Numbered from the stretch's first letter, positions 1-6,432 are shown. The stretch is 7,864 bases of DNA from Candidatus Bathyarchaeota archaeon (GCA_030626685.1 DAOUTL010000057.1:1-7864), one strand, 5' to 3'. Translations and numbers: made by a program. The notes: generated by a model from the letters alone, not told the origin.

Positions 1-152
1 AATGGAAACTCATGTCCACATTTCGGACACTTAGCCATGTCGCATTGAACAGAAGATGGACAGCCAGAACAAGCAAGGGCTCTACCGTATGTTACGTCAA
101 AAGCAAAGCCGCATTTTGGACAGCGAATAATTCGTTTCGACTGCGAACCCAC
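1..152 (-). CDS. Cysteine-rich metal-binding (zinc-ribbon-like) protein, N-terminal part only
   Basis: The first 50 codons of a minus-strand gene are visible before it leaves the left edge; the frame is open throughout. Seven cysteines lie at residues 11, 14, 28, 31, 37, 42 and 45. They form CPKCG (11-15), CSGC (28-31) and, after Cys37, CPKCGHEF (42-49), which suggests zinc ribbons or possibly an iron-sulfur site. Between them is a conserved-looking FDVTYGRALAC stretch (18-28). The start is GTG at 152-150: an in-frame TGA lies two codons upstream and no ATG is available, and an AGTGA stretch just upstream could act as ribosome binding site. A T-rich TATA-like element sits about 40 bases upstream. 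It is divergent from the zinc-ribbon gene at 321. I do not recognise the family by name, and the role (metal sensing, nucleic-acid binding or redox) cannot be decided from this fragment. Confidence 0.75.
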   Translation of the reverse strand, partial: MGSQSKRIIRCPKCGFAFDVTYGRALACSGCPSSVQCDMAKCPKCGHEFP

Positions 153-187
153 TTTAAGTCACTTTCTCTGAATCAAGCATCTCACAA

Positions 188-200
188 AGTTTTAAAAACT
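188..200 (-). promoter_or_regulatory. Probable archaeal TATA-box promoter for the cysteine-rich protein
   Basis: On the minus strand the sequence reads AGTTTTTAAAAC, preceded by a purine run (AAGAAA) resembling a BRE. Its centre is about 42 bases upstream of the GTG at 152, which would place the transcript start near 168 with a leader of about 16 bases. The match to the TATA consensus is good; the assignment is inference. Confidence 0.45.
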
Positions 201-279
201 TTTCTTAAGCCGCTTCGACGCATTCACGTTGAAATTTTAGCAACGCGCACTAATCTTTAACATGCTTAACACTAGCCAA

Positions 280-288
280 CTTTAATAG
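280..288 (+). promoter_or_regulatory. Possible TATA box for the zinc-ribbon gene at 321
   Basis: The plus strand reads CTTTAATAG about 35-40 bases before the TTG start at 321, giving a predicted transcript start near 308 and a short leader. The rest of the 153-320 intergenic region shows no gene on either strand. This is a weak match in an AT-rich stretch. Confidence 0.25.
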
Positions 289-320
289 AAACAAAACGCG
301 CCTTATCATGTGGGATTAAT

Positions 321-578
321 TTGAATGCAGAGATAAATGCAAAGGATGTCCAAGGAGTTCAAAAACCTAAGCTTCCCAAAAAACACAAGAAGCGAGGTGC
401 AAAGTTTTGTCCTAAATGTGGCTCAACTAATGTTTTTTGGGCTTCTGGTCTACCGCAGCTATGGTCCATTTGGGAGTGCAGGAATTGTGGGTATCGTGGT
501 TCTTTAATTCTTGAAGATGGTAAGCTGGCGGAAAAACTTAGAAGAAACTATTTCAAAAAGATTACTTTCAAACGTTAG
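321..578 (+). CDS. Small archaeal zinc-ribbon protein of unknown function
   Basis: An 85-residue protein and the only convincing plus-strand gene in the window. A lysine-rich tail (residues 15-28, KPKLPKKHKKRG) is followed by a single zinc ribbon: FCPKCGS with Cys30 and Cys33, then ECRNCGYRG with Cys53 and Cys56. The loop between the knuckles is unusually aromatic (FWASGLPQLWSIWEC). The C-terminal helix is basic (KLAEKLRRNYFKK). The layout suggests a nucleic-acid-binding or transcription/translation-associated ribbon, but no specific family is recognised. The start is TTG at 321; the nearby ATG codons are out of frame and hit stops within a few codons. No clear Shine-Dalgarno is seen, so the mRNA may be nearly leaderless. 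Its TAG stop (576-578) lies next to a pyrimidine-rich tract that could end transcription. Confidence 0.75.
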   Translation: MNAEINAKDVQGVQKPKLPKKHKKRGAKFCPKCGSTNVFWASGLPQLWSIWECRNCGYRGSLILEDGKLAEKLRRNYFKKITFKR

Positions 579-673
579 CTTACTTGTATCTTGCCCGTCT
601 TTTCTTTCTTTTCTTCTTCTGTCGACGCATCTTCTTCTTTTTCCACTTTGCGCGAATATTCTACACGCCCCAA
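575..673 (-). CDS. Possible very small charged protein (32 aa), doubtful
   Basis: Just downstream of hxlB (11-base gap) a minus-strand frame opens with TTG at 673-671 and ends with TAA at 577-575. That stop overlaps the stop of the convergent gene at 321-578. The product would begin MGRVEYSRKVEKEED and be extremely rich in Lys and Glu, resembling the charged C-terminal tails of archaeal proteins. No ribosome binding site is evident, and the Lys/Glu composition follows automatically from the purine-rich strand. It may therefore be chance within a terminator region. Confidence 0.2.
   Translation of the reverse strand: MGRVEYSRKVEKEEDASTEEEKKEKTGKIQVS
598..644 (+). terminator. Pyrimidine-rich tract, probable transcription terminator of the 321-578 gene
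   Basis: About 20 bases after the stop of the plus-strand gene, two runs consisting almost entirely of T and C (598-620 and 630-644) flank GTCGACGCA. Archaeal intrinsic termination uses T-rich tracts on the coding strand without needing a hairpin, so this is a plausible terminator. The interspersed C bases make it weaker than a pure T run. Confidence 0.4.
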
Positions 674-684
674 GGTTCTTATTT

Positions 685-1293
685 CTATTCTATTGTTGCA
701 TGTCTCCGCTTTAAATCCTCCTCAGTCCGCCCTAACCGATGCATCAACTCCACAATCAAACTGTCCAAAAACACCATGCAATTATTCTCAAAAATGCTTC
801 CAAGGGGGCTTAATGGCTCGCGTTCACCGATGATTTGTCTGGCTAGGTAATCTTCTTCCTTAGGCCAACCCATCCTTGTCCTTCCCTTAACAGTTACGAT
901 GTGGTCGGCTATCTGACCTAGAGGTGACTTTGGAAATGATGTGATGGCAATGACTGTTGCTCCAATTTCTTTAGCGGCTGCACTTGCTGTTAAAACGATT
1001 TTTGTTGCTCCTGTGCCGGAAATAGCGATTAGCAGGTCTTCTTTTTCCGCAGCTGGTGTGATGGTTTCTCCTAGGAAATAGACGTTAAAACCTAAGTTCA
1101 TTAGGCGTAAAGCAAAGGCTCTGGCAACGAATCCGCTTCTTCCCATACCTGCCATGAAGATCTTCTTGTCCTTTGCTCCGAGTAAGAGTTCAATTAGCCG
1201 CTCAACTTCTTTAACGTTAAGCTTTTCAATAGATTGCTTGATGCCAGTAACAATTTCCTCTGCCGCTGCTTTCAACCATTCCAACCTTTTCAA
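685..1293 (-). CDS. hxlB: 6-phospho-3-hexuloisomerase (SIS domain)
   Basis: This 202-residue cytosolic enzyme interconverts D-arabino-hex-3-ulose 6-phosphate and fructose 6-phosphate. In archaea lacking the oxidative pentose-phosphate pathway, the ribulose-monophosphate route runs in reverse to make ribulose 5-phosphate, and this is its isomerase step. A single SIS domain is visible: the phosphosugar loop GMGRSGF (49-55), LRLMNLGF (62-69), LGETITP (74-80), the ISGTG loop (91-95), and a C-terminal segment PLGSIFEN (163-170) with Glu169 at the conserved FE position. The protein ends KRRHATIE, like known archaeal homologues. Residues 138-160 (GRTRMGWPKEEDYLARQ...) form the linker insertion found in longer archaeal forms. 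The start is TTG at 1293, because an in-frame TAA lies six codons upstream and no ATG is available. The partner hexulose-phosphate synthase is not in the window. A promoter candidate lies just upstream, so it may be transcribed separately from ecfT. Confidence 0.93.
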   Translation of the reverse strand: MKRLEWLKAAAEEIVTGIKQSIEKLNVKEVERLIELLLGAKDKKIFMAGMGRSGFVARAFALRLMNLGFNVYFLGETITPAAEKEDLLIAISGTGATKIVLTASAAAKEIGATVIAITSFPKSPLGQIADHIVTVKGRTRMGWPKEEDYLARQIIGEREPLSPLGSIFENNCMVFLDSLIVELMHRLGRTEEDLKRRHATIE

Positions 1294-1321
1294 GCTCCGA
1301 AGAACCCATTACACAAACGCC

Positions 1322-1334
1322 TATATTAAAAATC
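1322..1334 (-). promoter_or_regulatory. Probable TATA-box promoter of hxlB
   Basis: In the 48-base gap between ecfT and hxlB the minus strand reads ATTTTTAATATAG, centred about 35 bases before the TTG start at 1293. A transcript start near 1300 would give an almost leaderless mRNA, which fits the absence of a good ribosome binding site. Confidence 0.45.
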
Positions 1335-1341
1335 TTGCGGT

Positions 1342-2136
1342 TTAGAACAAGCTTCCTAAAAGTTCATTTAAAGATGGGATTGCAAAGAATAGACGTGTAT
1401 AAATTGCGGTTGCCAAAATTCCAACGGTTATGGCTATCAAAATGAAGTCGCCTCTGTGCATTTTGAGCACGTATAGGTTTGTGCGGTTTTTTGTTGCTCC
1501 CCATGCACGGGATTCCATGGCTTCAGCCAGTTCCAAGCTTCTACGAATTGAACCCACAATCAAAGGTATAAGAATTGGAATATAGTTTCTGATTCTTTTT
1601 AGAAAGTTTCCACCTTCAAGCTCCAAACCCCTAGCTTTTTGAGCATCCATAATTGTTTGGGCTTCTTCGGCTAAAACAGGGACGAAACGTACAGCAGTTG
1701 TGAAAGCGAAACAGAACTCGTATGGTATGTGTGTCTGCTCTAGGGCTAAGCCTAAATGATCAGGTGATGTTGTTAGGAAGAATATGGAAAAAGATTCCAC
1801 AAGCACTATGAAACGTAGAGTCATGGCAACAGCGTTTTCCACACTCTTTGCTGTAACGATGTAGCCAGCCCCAATGAATGAAAAAATAAAGTTAGTTAAG
1901 AAAATTATTGCGGCTAGGAACACAGCTCCGCGCATGGAACGAAGCCACTCGCGTTTAACACCCGCTAAAAGAACGAACGGAATCTGTATCAAAAAGAGCG
2001 TTATTAACGGTAATAGCTCCCAAAAAATTATTGCGGCCACGAAAATTGCGCAAACATAGACAAATTTTATTCTCGGGTCTAGGTTGTGGATGGGAGAGTA
2101 AACCCTTCGAAATCTAAGGCCTTCAAAAACGCTCAT
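1342..2136 (-). CDS. ecfT: ECF transporter transmembrane component EcfT
   Basis: A 264-residue integral membrane scaffold of an energy-coupling-factor importer; it links the two ATPases to a substrate-specific S component. Hydrophobic segments fall at roughly 24-38, 42-59, 70-91, 103-121, 183-197 and 229-247. The long cytoplasmic coupling region carries both diagnostic arginine motifs: AQKARGLEL (165-173, with A168-R169-G170) and AEAMESRAWG (204-213), where the second ARG is replaced by SRA. These motifs dock into grooves of the ATPases. The ATG start at 2136 overlaps the TGA of ecfA2 by four bases (ATGA), so translation is probably coupled. Length is normal for the family (about 250-270). 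The substrate cannot be told from EcfT; vitamins, cobalt/nickel, queuosine precursors and others are all possible. Confidence 0.92.
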   Translation of the reverse strand: MSVFEGLRFRRVYSPIHNLDPRIKFVYVCAIFVAAIIFWELLPLITLFLIQIPFVLLAGVKREWLRSMRGAVFLAAIIFLTNFIFSFIGAGYIVTAKSVENAVAMTLRFIVLVESFSIFFLTTSPDHLGLALEQTHIPYEFCFAFTTAVRFVPVLAEEAQTIMDAQKARGLELEGGNFLKRIRNYIPILIPLIVGSIRRSLELAEAMESRAWGATKNRTNLYVLKMHRGDFILIAITVGILATAIYTRLFFAIPSLNELLGSLF

Positions 2137-2957
2137 TTTGCTTGTTCCTCCAAAACGCTGAGTAATATTTCTCGTGCTTCGTAAACGTCAATAACGTTTT
2201 TGGGAAGTCCTAAGTCGGAGAGCTTTATAAAAATTTGAGCTATTTGTGGCGGTACAACAGATGCTTGCGTCAAAATTTCGGGGTTTGTAAGCACTTTTCG
2301 GGCTTCACCGTCAGTAACCATCCTTCCTCCACGCATCAACAAAACCCTTGGGTTACATTCAGCCACAAACTCCACATCGTGTGTGACGATAATTATGGTT
2401 CTTCTTTGAGCTTTCATTTGCATGATAAACTGGCGAAGCTTCTCTTTTTGCTGGTAGTCTTGCCCTATGGTTGGCTCATCTAATATCAGCATTTTCGGGT
2501 TCCAAGCTAAAACCGAAGCTAAGGCTACACGTTTCCTTTCTCCACCGCTGAGCATGAAGGGTGAAGTTTTTCTGTATTGTACTAAACCCAAGAGGTTTAG
2601 AGCCCATGTTACCCGCCTTTTTATGATGTTTTCTTTAAATCCGAAATTCTTTAGGGCGAAGGCTATCTCCTCTTCAACTGTTTCGCTGAAAAGCTGAGTG
2701 TCTGGGTTCTGAAAGACGAATCCAACTTTTCTAGCTAAGGTTGCAACGCTGACTTTTCTTGTGTCAACTCCATCGACAAGCACGCTTCCCTTGGTTGGCT
2801 TAAGCAATCCGTTAAAATGCTTCACTAAAGTTGTTTTCCCGGCGCCGTTTTCTCCCATTATGGCTGCAAATTCACCGTTGTTGATTGTTAAGGATACACC
2901 TTTTAACGCTTCTACACCGTTTGGATACGTGAAATGGACATCTTTAACCTCAATCAT
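2133..2957 (-). CDS. ecfA2: ECF transporter ATP-binding subunit (second ATPase)
   Basis: A 274-residue cytoplasmic ABC ATPase, one of the pair that powers the ECF module. All ABC motifs are intact: Walker A GENGAGKTT (35-43), Q-loop VFQNPDTQLF (81-90, Gln83), signature LSGGERKR (136-143), Walker B MLILDEP (156-162, with Asp160 and Glu161) and the switch histidine in VTHD (His193). The Q-loop form FQNPDxQLF is typical of EcfA/CbiO-type ATPases rather than lipid or drug exporters. Its ATG (2957-2955) shares one base with the TAA of ecfA1 (TAATG), and its own TGA overlaps ecfT, so the three genes form one translationally coupled operon. The A1/A2 naming is by gene order and is arbitrary. Confidence 0.93.
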   Translation of the reverse strand: MIEVKDVHFTYPNGVEALKGVSLTINNGEFAAIMGENGAGKTTLVKHFNGLLKPTKGSVLVDGVDTRKVSVATLARKVGFVFQNPDTQLFSETVEEEIAFALKNFGFKENIIKRRVTWALNLLGLVQYRKTSPFMLSGGERKRVALASVLAWNPKMLILDEPTIGQDYQQKEKLRQFIMQMKAQRRTIIIVTHDVEFVAECNPRVLLMRGGRMVTDGEARKVLTNPEILTQASVVPPQIAQIFIKLSDLGLPKNVIDVYEAREILLSVLEEQAK

Positions 2958-3805
2958 TAAGCCTTTAAAACCCCCCTCAGCAAAGCTGACATCTCATCTG
3001 AAGACAATGGAACCGCATTACCAAGTTTTACTCTATCTTTCTGAAGTATTTGGTAGAGACGTGTTGCTTTTGGGATTCCAACCCCAATTAAACGGGCTTC
3101 TTTAGAACTTAAAATTTCGCGGGGTTCTCCGTCTAGAACAACCTTTCCATCTTCCATAATTATTATGTGGTCTACATATTTTGCAGTTAAATCAAGTCTA
3201 TGTTCAACAAGCACTGTAGTTATTCCAAGCTTTCTGTTTAGCTCGTAAATGACTTCAAATATTTTCTTTGCTCCCAAAGGATCAAGAAAGGAAGTTGGCT
3301 CATCTAGAACTATCACTTCCGGCTGCATGGCTAAGACAGATGCAATCGCAGCACGTTGTTGTTGTCCACCTGAAAGTTCATGGGGCGCCCTTTCTCTCAA
3401 GTCATATATACCCGTGAGCTTAAGCGCCCAATCCACTCTTTTGCGCATTTCTTCTCTGGGAACTCCGAGATTTTCGAGCCCAAAGGCTACATCTTTTTCC
3501 ACGGATAAAGCGAAAAGTTGGTTTTCCGGATTTTGAAAAACAAGTCCTACGTGCTTTGCCAGTTCGCAAATTGGTTGTTCAGCAACTTTAAGCCCAGCGG
3601 CTGTTACCTCGCCTTTCAGTTCACCTTGGTAGAAATGTGGGATTAACCCGTTGAAACATCGGCAGAGGGTTGTTTTCCCGCATCCGCTTGGTCCGGTGAC
3701 CAAGACAAATTCTCCTTTCTCAATTTTTACGGAAACATCTCTAACTGACGGTTTTGCTCCACCCGGATAGGTATAAGTAAGGTTTTTTGTTTCAATTATC
3801 GCCAT
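2957..3805 (-). CDS. ecfA1: ECF transporter ATP-binding subunit (first ATPase)
   Basis: A 282-residue ABC ATPase and first gene of the ECF operon. Motifs in order: Walker A GPSGCGKTT (38-46), Q-loop VFQNPENQLF (89-98, Gln91), signature LSGGQQQR (144-151), Walker B VIVLDEP (164-170, Asp168/Glu169), D-loop FLDP (173-176). The switch region reads VEHRLD rather than VTHD; the catalytic His202 is kept while the neighbours differ. That asymmetry is expected in a heterodimer with ecfA2. The ATG start at 3805 follows a 57-base gap after the DHH gene, with a weak TATA-like element in it and no clear Shine-Dalgarno. Complete at both ends, with no sign of damage. Confidence 0.93.
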   Translation of the reverse strand: MAIIETKNLTYTYPGGAKPSVRDVSVKIEKGEFVLVTGPSGCGKTTLCRCFNGLIPHFYQGELKGEVTAAGLKVAEQPICELAKHVGLVFQNPENQLFALSVEKDVAFGLENLGVPREEMRKRVDWALKLTGIYDLRERAPHELSGGQQQRAAIASVLAMQPEVIVLDEPTSFLDPLGAKKIFEVIYELNRKLGITTVLVEHRLDLTAKYVDHIIIMEDGKVVLDGEPREILSSKEARLIGVGIPKATRLYQILQKDRVKLGNAVPLSSDEMSALLRGVLKA

Positions 3806-3844
3806 GCTGGTGGTGCCTGCCTACTTGTAAGCGAGTTATTTTGC

Positions 3845-3856
3845 TCATTTAAGAGT
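3845..3856 (-). promoter_or_regulatory. Possible promoter of the ECF operon
   Basis: The minus strand in the gap between the DHH gene and ecfA1 reads CTCTTAAATGAG, about 45 bases before the ecfA1 ATG. That would place transcription start near 3824 with a leader of about 18 bases. The match is weak, and read-through from the upstream cluster is equally possible. Confidence 0.28.
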
Positions 3857-3862
3857 AGCTAC

Positions 3863-6115
3863 TTAATTGTGGGTTGACAACGTTTCCTTTAAAAGCCGTA
3901 AACAACGTTTAAGCCCTGTCTCTATATCTCCCAAGCCGTTGACTCCGGCGGCTGTGGAATTATGGACTACCACCCCTGAGGTTATATAATTTCCTTCAGT
4001 CGTGGTAATGTCCTCCATTACGTTTACGTTTTTTTCTTTATCGATGGATTTAATTTTTAACCAGCGAAATCTGAACAGTCCATCCACTTGCCTCTTCAGT
4101 GTTTGGTTCTCCACGTAGGGTTTTGTTTTCATCCAATCATTCAGAGATAAAAAACGACCCGCAAAATGCATTGTTCTTCTTAAATTCACATGTTTAGAGT
4201 TTGTCTCGTTGATCACTCTCGCAAGCGCTGTTTCCTTCACAGGGATGATTTTTATTTTTTTCACCTTTAAAGCAATACGCTTCACTTTCCGTCGTTTATC
4301 AAGGGCTTTAAAGTTTATGATCTCCACAAACCTGGATAGATCGATGCCAGTAATAGATATCGCATATTGCTCCTTGTAATTTTGTTTATGCTTTTTGGTG
4401 AGAGTTCCATGAACCCCCAATCTTAGCAGTAATAATTGTACTTTGAGCATAAGATTTTCGTCCGACGTAGCTATCGACACACCATGAGGGTCAACCGTGC
4501 CTTCAGCATCAGTCAAACCTCTGAGAAACTCTAAAACAACATTATCCTCCGACTTGCATATTAACTCTAAAATCATCGGCTTACATCGCTCGAAGAAGGC
4601 GCCTAATACGGAACTGTAAAAACGAGTTCTCCAACAACTCTTTTTTGGTACACGAGAAATTACTGCTGAACAGTTAAACAACAACTCGCCCAGTGAAGCG
4701 TAATACTCTGCAACCTCTTTTCTTTCTTCCTTAAGTTCAACTACGTCGTGATTATAAACACTTCCATCTCCAACAAAGTATCCTAAGAACCGCGCAACCT
4801 CAGGAGTTAAAAACATGGAGACCCTAACGTTTTTAATATGATGCCCCTTCGTTAACCCGGCTTTGTAAACATCAATAACTCTTGGAAGACGCTGAGGAGA
4901 GCCCTCTACAGAAAGCCTCTCAACTCCCATTACATAATCGCCTACTTTTAATTCTGTCGCTCCTTTTTCCACCATATCTAATTTACTTAACGTGAAAAAC
5001 CGGTGATCCGGCGAGGCCTTTACTTCAAAATTATAGCTTGTTTTTATCACAAAAACCTCTTCGTAGCTGTCATTCCTAAACCTTTGGGTACATATAGCGT
5101 TAGAGTTTTCGAGAGTCGTTAAGTTATAGGATGCAACTTTATCTCCAATTTTAACCTCTCTCAACGGTTTTATCTCACCATTCTTTAGGATTACCAAACT
5201 GTTAGGTGAAAGACAGTGTCCACCGCCCATGCCGTGCAGATATTCCCCTAGGGGTTTGGCTATATCTCTACCAAGGTGGATGCCTGTCTTTTTATAAAAT
5301 TCGCGGGTGGAACGTAAACTGATTTCTAGATTTTCATTTTTCTGTCCAGCCACAACCGCGACGTGTGCACCCAATTCAATTATGGCTCTTGCTGCTGAGG
5401 CTTGGTAGGCGCTGACATGGGAAAACGCAATTATCCATTCATTGATTTTGATGAGTTTGGCTCTTCTGGAGGCTTTTAGTCTTGCGACGCGTTCTGAAAA
5501 TTCCATGGGTAAGGAGAGCAGAGACAATGTTTCTTGCGCGTTCACGCCAGCGTCAATAAGCTCTGCCACCGTCTTTAGTGTGGATGAGTTGGCTATGATG
5601 AAATGGCGTGTGTCAGAGGCTATGCCCAAAAACAGTGCTTTTGCCTCATTTTCGCCGGGTTTAACGTCCGTCTGTTTAAAGAAGTCATAGACTATCTCGC
5701 ATGTTGATGAGGCTTCCTCGTTCGTTATGCATAACGTTGCTAGCTTTCCTGTTTCCGGATGTGCTGCATGATGATCAATAACTATTATTGGCGCCTTTGA
5801 GGCTTTCACTTTTTCAGCTAAATTATTTAATTGTTGAACTGTGTTGGTGTCAAGCAGCACTATTGCGTCGGCATTTTCCACATGGGGCTGCATTTTCACT
5901 TCTATTGGCAAATGTTTGAGGAGGTGTTTTGCAAGGCGGCTTATTCCTTGGGCTGCTCCAACTTCAACTTCGAGATTCGGTCTGAAATGTTTTAATAAGC
6001 TTGCGAAGGCGTAGGCGGAACAGATTGCGTCTGGATCAGCGTTGTGGTGACATAATAAAACAACAAGCTTAGCGTCTAACTCATCTAAAATTTCAGTTAT
6101 TTCTTTGAATGACAC
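3863..6115 (-). CDS. DHH-family phosphoesterase (NrnA/RecJ-like) interrupted by an intein
   Basis: The gene encodes a 750-residue precursor: 300 host residues, a 419-residue intein (301-719) and 31 further host residues. The spliced enzyme would be 331 residues, the usual size for NrnA-like DHH-DHHA1 proteins. It carries the metal-binding motifs HHNADPDAI (23-31), VLLDTN (86-91), the DHH signature IDHH (113-116) and GIASDTRHF (164-172). The DHHA1 domain follows, with GMGGGH (295-300) joined after splicing to STAAG (720-724). The family hydrolyses short oligonucleotides, pAp or cyclic dinucleotides using manganese; which substrate applies here cannot be read from sequence. The start is GTG at 6115, overlapping the end of the DUF3194 gene by 19 bases, with a GAGG-type ribosome binding site about eight bases upstream. 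This places it as last gene of the prefoldin cluster. The GGGH loop belongs to the substrate-binding site, so the unspliced precursor is probably inactive. Confidence 0.93.
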   Translation of the reverse strand: MSFKEITEILDELDAKLVVLLCHHNADPDAICSAYAFASLLKHFRPNLEVEVGAAQGISRLAKHLLKHLPIEVKMQPHVENADAIVLLDTNTVQQLNNLAEKVKASKAPIIVIDHHAAHPETGKLATLCITNEEASSTCEIVYDFFKQTDVKPGENEAKALFLGIASDTRHFIIANSSTLKTVAELIDAGVNAQETLSLLSLPMEFSERVARLKASRRAKLIKINEWIIAFSHVSAYQASAARAIIELGAHVAVVAGQKNENLEISLRSTREFYKKTGIHLGRDIAKPLGEYLHGMGGGHCLSPNSLVILKNGEIKPLREVKIGDKVASYNLTTLENSNAICTQRFRNDSYEEVFVIKTSYNFEVKASPDHRFFTLSKLDMVEKGATELKVGDYVMGVERLSVEGSPQRLPRVIDVYKAGLTKGHHIKNVRVSMFLTPEVARFLGYFVGDGSVYNHDVVELKEERKEVAEYYASLGELLFNCSAVISRVPKKSCWRTRFYSSVLGAFFERCKPMILELICKSEDNVVLEFLRGLTDAEGTVDPHGVSIATSDENLMLKVQLLLLRLGVHGTLTKKHKQNYKEQYAISITGIDLSRFVEIINFKALDKRRKVKRIALKVKKIKIIPVKETALARVINETNSKHVNLRRTMHFAGRFLSLNDWMKTKPYVENQTLKRQVDGLFRFRWLKIKSIDKEKNVNVMEDITTTEGNYITSGVVVHNSTAAGVNGLGDIETGLKRCLRLLKETLSTHN
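3959..5215 (-). mobile_element. Intein with LAGLIDADG homing endonuclease, in-frame in the DHH gene
   Basis: The boundaries are exact: the first codon is Cys (5215-5213) directly after GGGH, and the last is Asn (3961-3959), followed by Ser. Splicing blocks: A = CLSPNSLVILKNG (precursor 301-313); B = KASPDHRFF (366-374), with Ser368 where Thr is usual and His371 in place; F = VMEDITTTEGNYITSG (699-714); G = VVVHN (715-719). The central endonuclease has two dodecapeptides, FLGYFVGDG (443-451, acidic Asp450) and FLRGLTDAEG (530-539, acidic Glu538), followed by SDENLMLKVQLLLLRLG and YAISITGIDLSRF, typical of DOD-type intein endonucleases. At 419 residues it is normal for a bifunctional intein. 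The frame is uninterrupted and both catalytic acids remain, so splicing and homing activity both look possible. Confidence 0.95.
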
Positions 6116-6417
6116 GTCAATTCCCTCAAATCCTTTAAATACTTTTCAGCTGAGGCGAAGGCTTCTTTTACTGCTTCGTCAACAAGCTTTTGCACATTAA
6201 AATCTTTCATTAATGGTGACAGAGAAACATCAACTTCAACCGTGAGTGTCACAGGTTTCGTTCCTTCAGCTTCAACGGTTACGTTTAACGCTTCTATTCT
6301 TTTCGGAGAAACCTTTGATGTGACGGATTCTCTGGCGGCTTTCTCCGCAATTGAACAAACTTCTTCAATTTGCTCACTGGTTAACTCCTGTATGCCCAAT
6401 TCTTCCACAAGTTTCAC
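6097..6417 (-). CDS. DUF3194 family archaeal protein
   Basis: A small acidic protein of up to 106 residues matching the archaeal DUF3194 family, which is characteristically encoded next to prefoldin beta. It has an N-terminal helical segment (ELGIQELTSEQIEEVCSIAE), a central strand-rich part with VTVEAEGTKPVTLTVEVDVSL, and a C-terminal helix (KLVDEAVKEAFASAEKYL). No catalytic residues or membrane segments are visible and the function is unknown. Two GTG starts are possible: 6417, or 6408, which is preceded by GGTGA at good spacing and would give 103 residues. The second is preferred on ribosome-binding grounds. It follows pfdB by a short gap and overlaps the DHH gene by 19 bases, so all three are probably co-transcribed. 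Confidence 0.82.
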   Translation of the reverse strand: MKLVEELGIQELTSEQIEEVCSIAEKAARESVTSKVSPKRIEALNVTVEAEGTKPVTLTVEVDVSLSPLMKDFNVQKLVDEAVKEAFASAEKYLKDLRELTCHSKK

Positions 6418-6432
6418 CTAAGTAATTAGCGG

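Noticed and set aside
12..260. 82-codon open frame on the plus strand
   Set aside because: It lies antisense to the convincing cysteine-rich minus-strand frame (1-152) and to its promoter region, has no recognisable motif, and is Ser/Arg/Thr-rich as antisense frames often are.
685..700. Possible frameshift extending hxlB into the charged frame downstream
   Set aside because: The HxlB product ends KRRHATIE, the usual C-terminus of archaeal homologues, so the stop at 685 is natural.
511..850. Three overlapping plus-strand frames rich in Phe, Ser and Leu
   Set aside because: They arise from the pyrimidine-rich terminator tract and the antisense strand of hxlB; they overlap each other in different frames.
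2096..2120. CCCTTCGAAATCT as a possible tRNA T-arm
   Set aside because: No acceptor stem or anticodon arm surrounds it and it lies within the ecfT reading frame. A scan for T-arm-like motifs found no tRNA in the window.
2235..3536. Several plus-strand frames opposite the ECF ATPase genes
   Set aside because: They are antisense to ABC genes with complete motifs and show no family features of their own.
5442..5690. 82-codon plus-strand frame
   Set aside because: Antisense to the N-terminal catalytic part of the DHH phosphoesterase; no independent support.
3863..6115. Reading the 750-residue product as a fusion of two enzymes
   Set aside because: The central segment has exact intein ends (Cys1, HN/Ser), splicing blocks and LAGLIDADG motifs, and its removal restores the DHHA1 motif.
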